A stretch of DNA of 6,518 nucleotides from an uncultured Eubacterium sp. GTDB lineage: Bacteria > Bacillota > Clostridia > Lachnospirales > Lachnospiraceae. The stretch is from the NCBI GenBank assembly GCA_910579075.1, contig CAJTSV010000027.1:31001-37518 (forward strand), given 5' to 3'. Below are positions 6,242 to 6,518 of the stretch, in pieces. The notes beneath the pieces were generated by a model, which saw nothing but the letters and a program-made list of their open reading frames with translations, had not been told where the DNA came from and did not search any database. Position 1 is the stretch's first letter. Every line of letters starts with the position of its first letter. A program made the position numbers and the translations under genes.

Positions 6242-6518
6242 ATGGACAGCACAGCATCAGGCAGCGGGAAGGCACCGCACAGGGAAACAGCATCAGGCAG
6301 CGGGCAGCCGGGACAGGAGCAGGAAGCAGCAGAAAGAAAAAAAGAACGCATCCGCGTCCTTCTCGCAGAACTGAAGGAACTGCAGGCATCCCCGCGAAGC
6401 GACTGGCATGCAGGGTTTGAGGCGCTGCTCCGGATAGAAATGCACCGCTACGGGCAGCGGGTAAAAATCGAAAGGGAGCACCTGCTGGGGGAAGCCCCGC
6501 CGAGGGCGGACTACCTGA
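6242..6518 (+). CDS. N-terminal part of a Clostridia protein of unknown function, possibly PD-(D/E)XK/Rpn-like; 3' end outside the window
   Basis: From ATG 6242 the frame stays open for 92 codons and leaves the window one base into the next codon. Residues 1-30 are low-complexity (Ser/Gly/Gln/Glu) and contain TASGSG twice, 12 residues apart. Residues 28-48 are charged and helical (EAAERKKERIRVLLAELKEL). Then comes DWHAGFEALLRIEMHRYGQ (54-72) and IEREHLLGEAPPRADYL (76-92). This pattern, an aromatic-H-x-x-F-x-x-x-L-x-x-E helix followed by E-x-x-L-x-x-x-P-x-R-x-D, is what I associate with proteins of unknown function in Lachnospiraceae, whose next residues form a VIIKK-like strand and which resemble Rpn/PD-(D/E)XK nuclease-like transposases. 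D90 would be the first acidic site residue. That link is from memory and unproven; the catalytic part is not in view. The gene has its own good ribosome site and lies behind the terminator, so it is not part of the operon. G+C is high: 35 of 60 in 6421-6480. Confidence 0.7.
   Translation, partial: MDSTASGSGKAPHRETASGSGQPGQEQEAAERKKERIRVLLAELKELQASPRSDWHAGFEALLRIEMHRYGQRVKIEREHLLGEAPPRADYL
6251..6304 (+). repeat. In-frame 18-bp perfect direct repeat, 36-bp period
   Basis: The 18-mer starting ACAGCATCAGG and ending CAGCGGG occurs at 6251-6268 and again at 6287-6304. The 36-bp spacing is 12 codons, so each copy encodes TASGSG. A degenerate third copy overlaps the ribosome binding site: 6218-6234 matches 6256-6272 in 14 of 17 bases. 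CAGGGAG also recurs at 6210-6216 and 6220-6226. Confidence 0.85.

Noticed and set aside
6162..6374. 70-codon frame with AGGG 7 nt before its ATG
   Set aside because: The product is low-complexity (Q, S, G, E, R, K) without family likeness and overlaps the better supported 6242 frame. The repeats keep all three frames open. It could at most be a leader peptide.
6199..6420. 73-codon frame overlapping the 6242 gene
   Set aside because: It has no ribosome site and gives an Arg-rich low-complexity product, an alternate-frame reading of the repeats.

Overview
The window reads as the 3' part of a surface-polysaccharide (capsule or O-antigen-like) biosynthesis operon on the + strand, followed by a terminator, a non-coding gap and the start of an unrelated gene. 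Shine-Dalgarno sites of the AGGAGG/GGGAGG type, low to moderate G+C, tightly overlapping genes and the protein families present suggest a Firmicute, most likely a Clostridia/Lachnospiraceae-like gut bacterium. This is inferred from style, not from a marker gene.

Layout: 1-162 is the end of an unrecognised upstream gene. 172-1506 encodes a polytopic Wzy-type polymerase or ligase, 1499-2971 a Wzx-type flippase of the MOP superfamily, and 2964-4094 a DegT/DnrJ/EryC1/StrS PLP-dependent sugar aminotransferase. 4085-4766 encodes a small class I SAM methyltransferase whose reading frame is broken by a run of nine G's. 4791-5804 encodes a DUF6625-like, probably glycosyltransferase-related protein. 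The first four coding junctions are 9-nt gaps or 8-10 nt overlaps, so these genes are almost certainly co-transcribed and translationally coupled. A rho-independent terminator at 5822-5863 closes the operon. No operon promoter lies inside the window.

Working together, the aminotransferase would make an amino-sugar nucleotide, the methyltransferase and the DUF6625-like protein would decorate or extend the repeat unit, Wzx would flip the lipid-linked unit across the membrane, and Wzy would polymerise it. The sugar chemistry cannot be read from this window.

5864-6241 contains no gene I can support. It holds an 8-bp inverted repeat, a small palindrome and a weak promoter candidate. At 6242 a gene begins with a very good Shine-Dalgarno site and runs off the window edge. 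Its first 30 codons carry an in-frame 36-bp duplication, and its G+C is far above that of the operon.

The most interesting signal is the G9 tract at 4417-4425 inside the methyltransferase. Removing exactly one G restores an uninterrupted 226-residue protein, right at the conserved beta-strand 2 after the SAM motif. It may be a phase-variable switch captured OFF, a fresh null mutation, a slippage site or a sequencing error. The sequence alone cannot decide, but the setting (surface glycan gene, longest G run in the window) makes phase variation a serious candidate.
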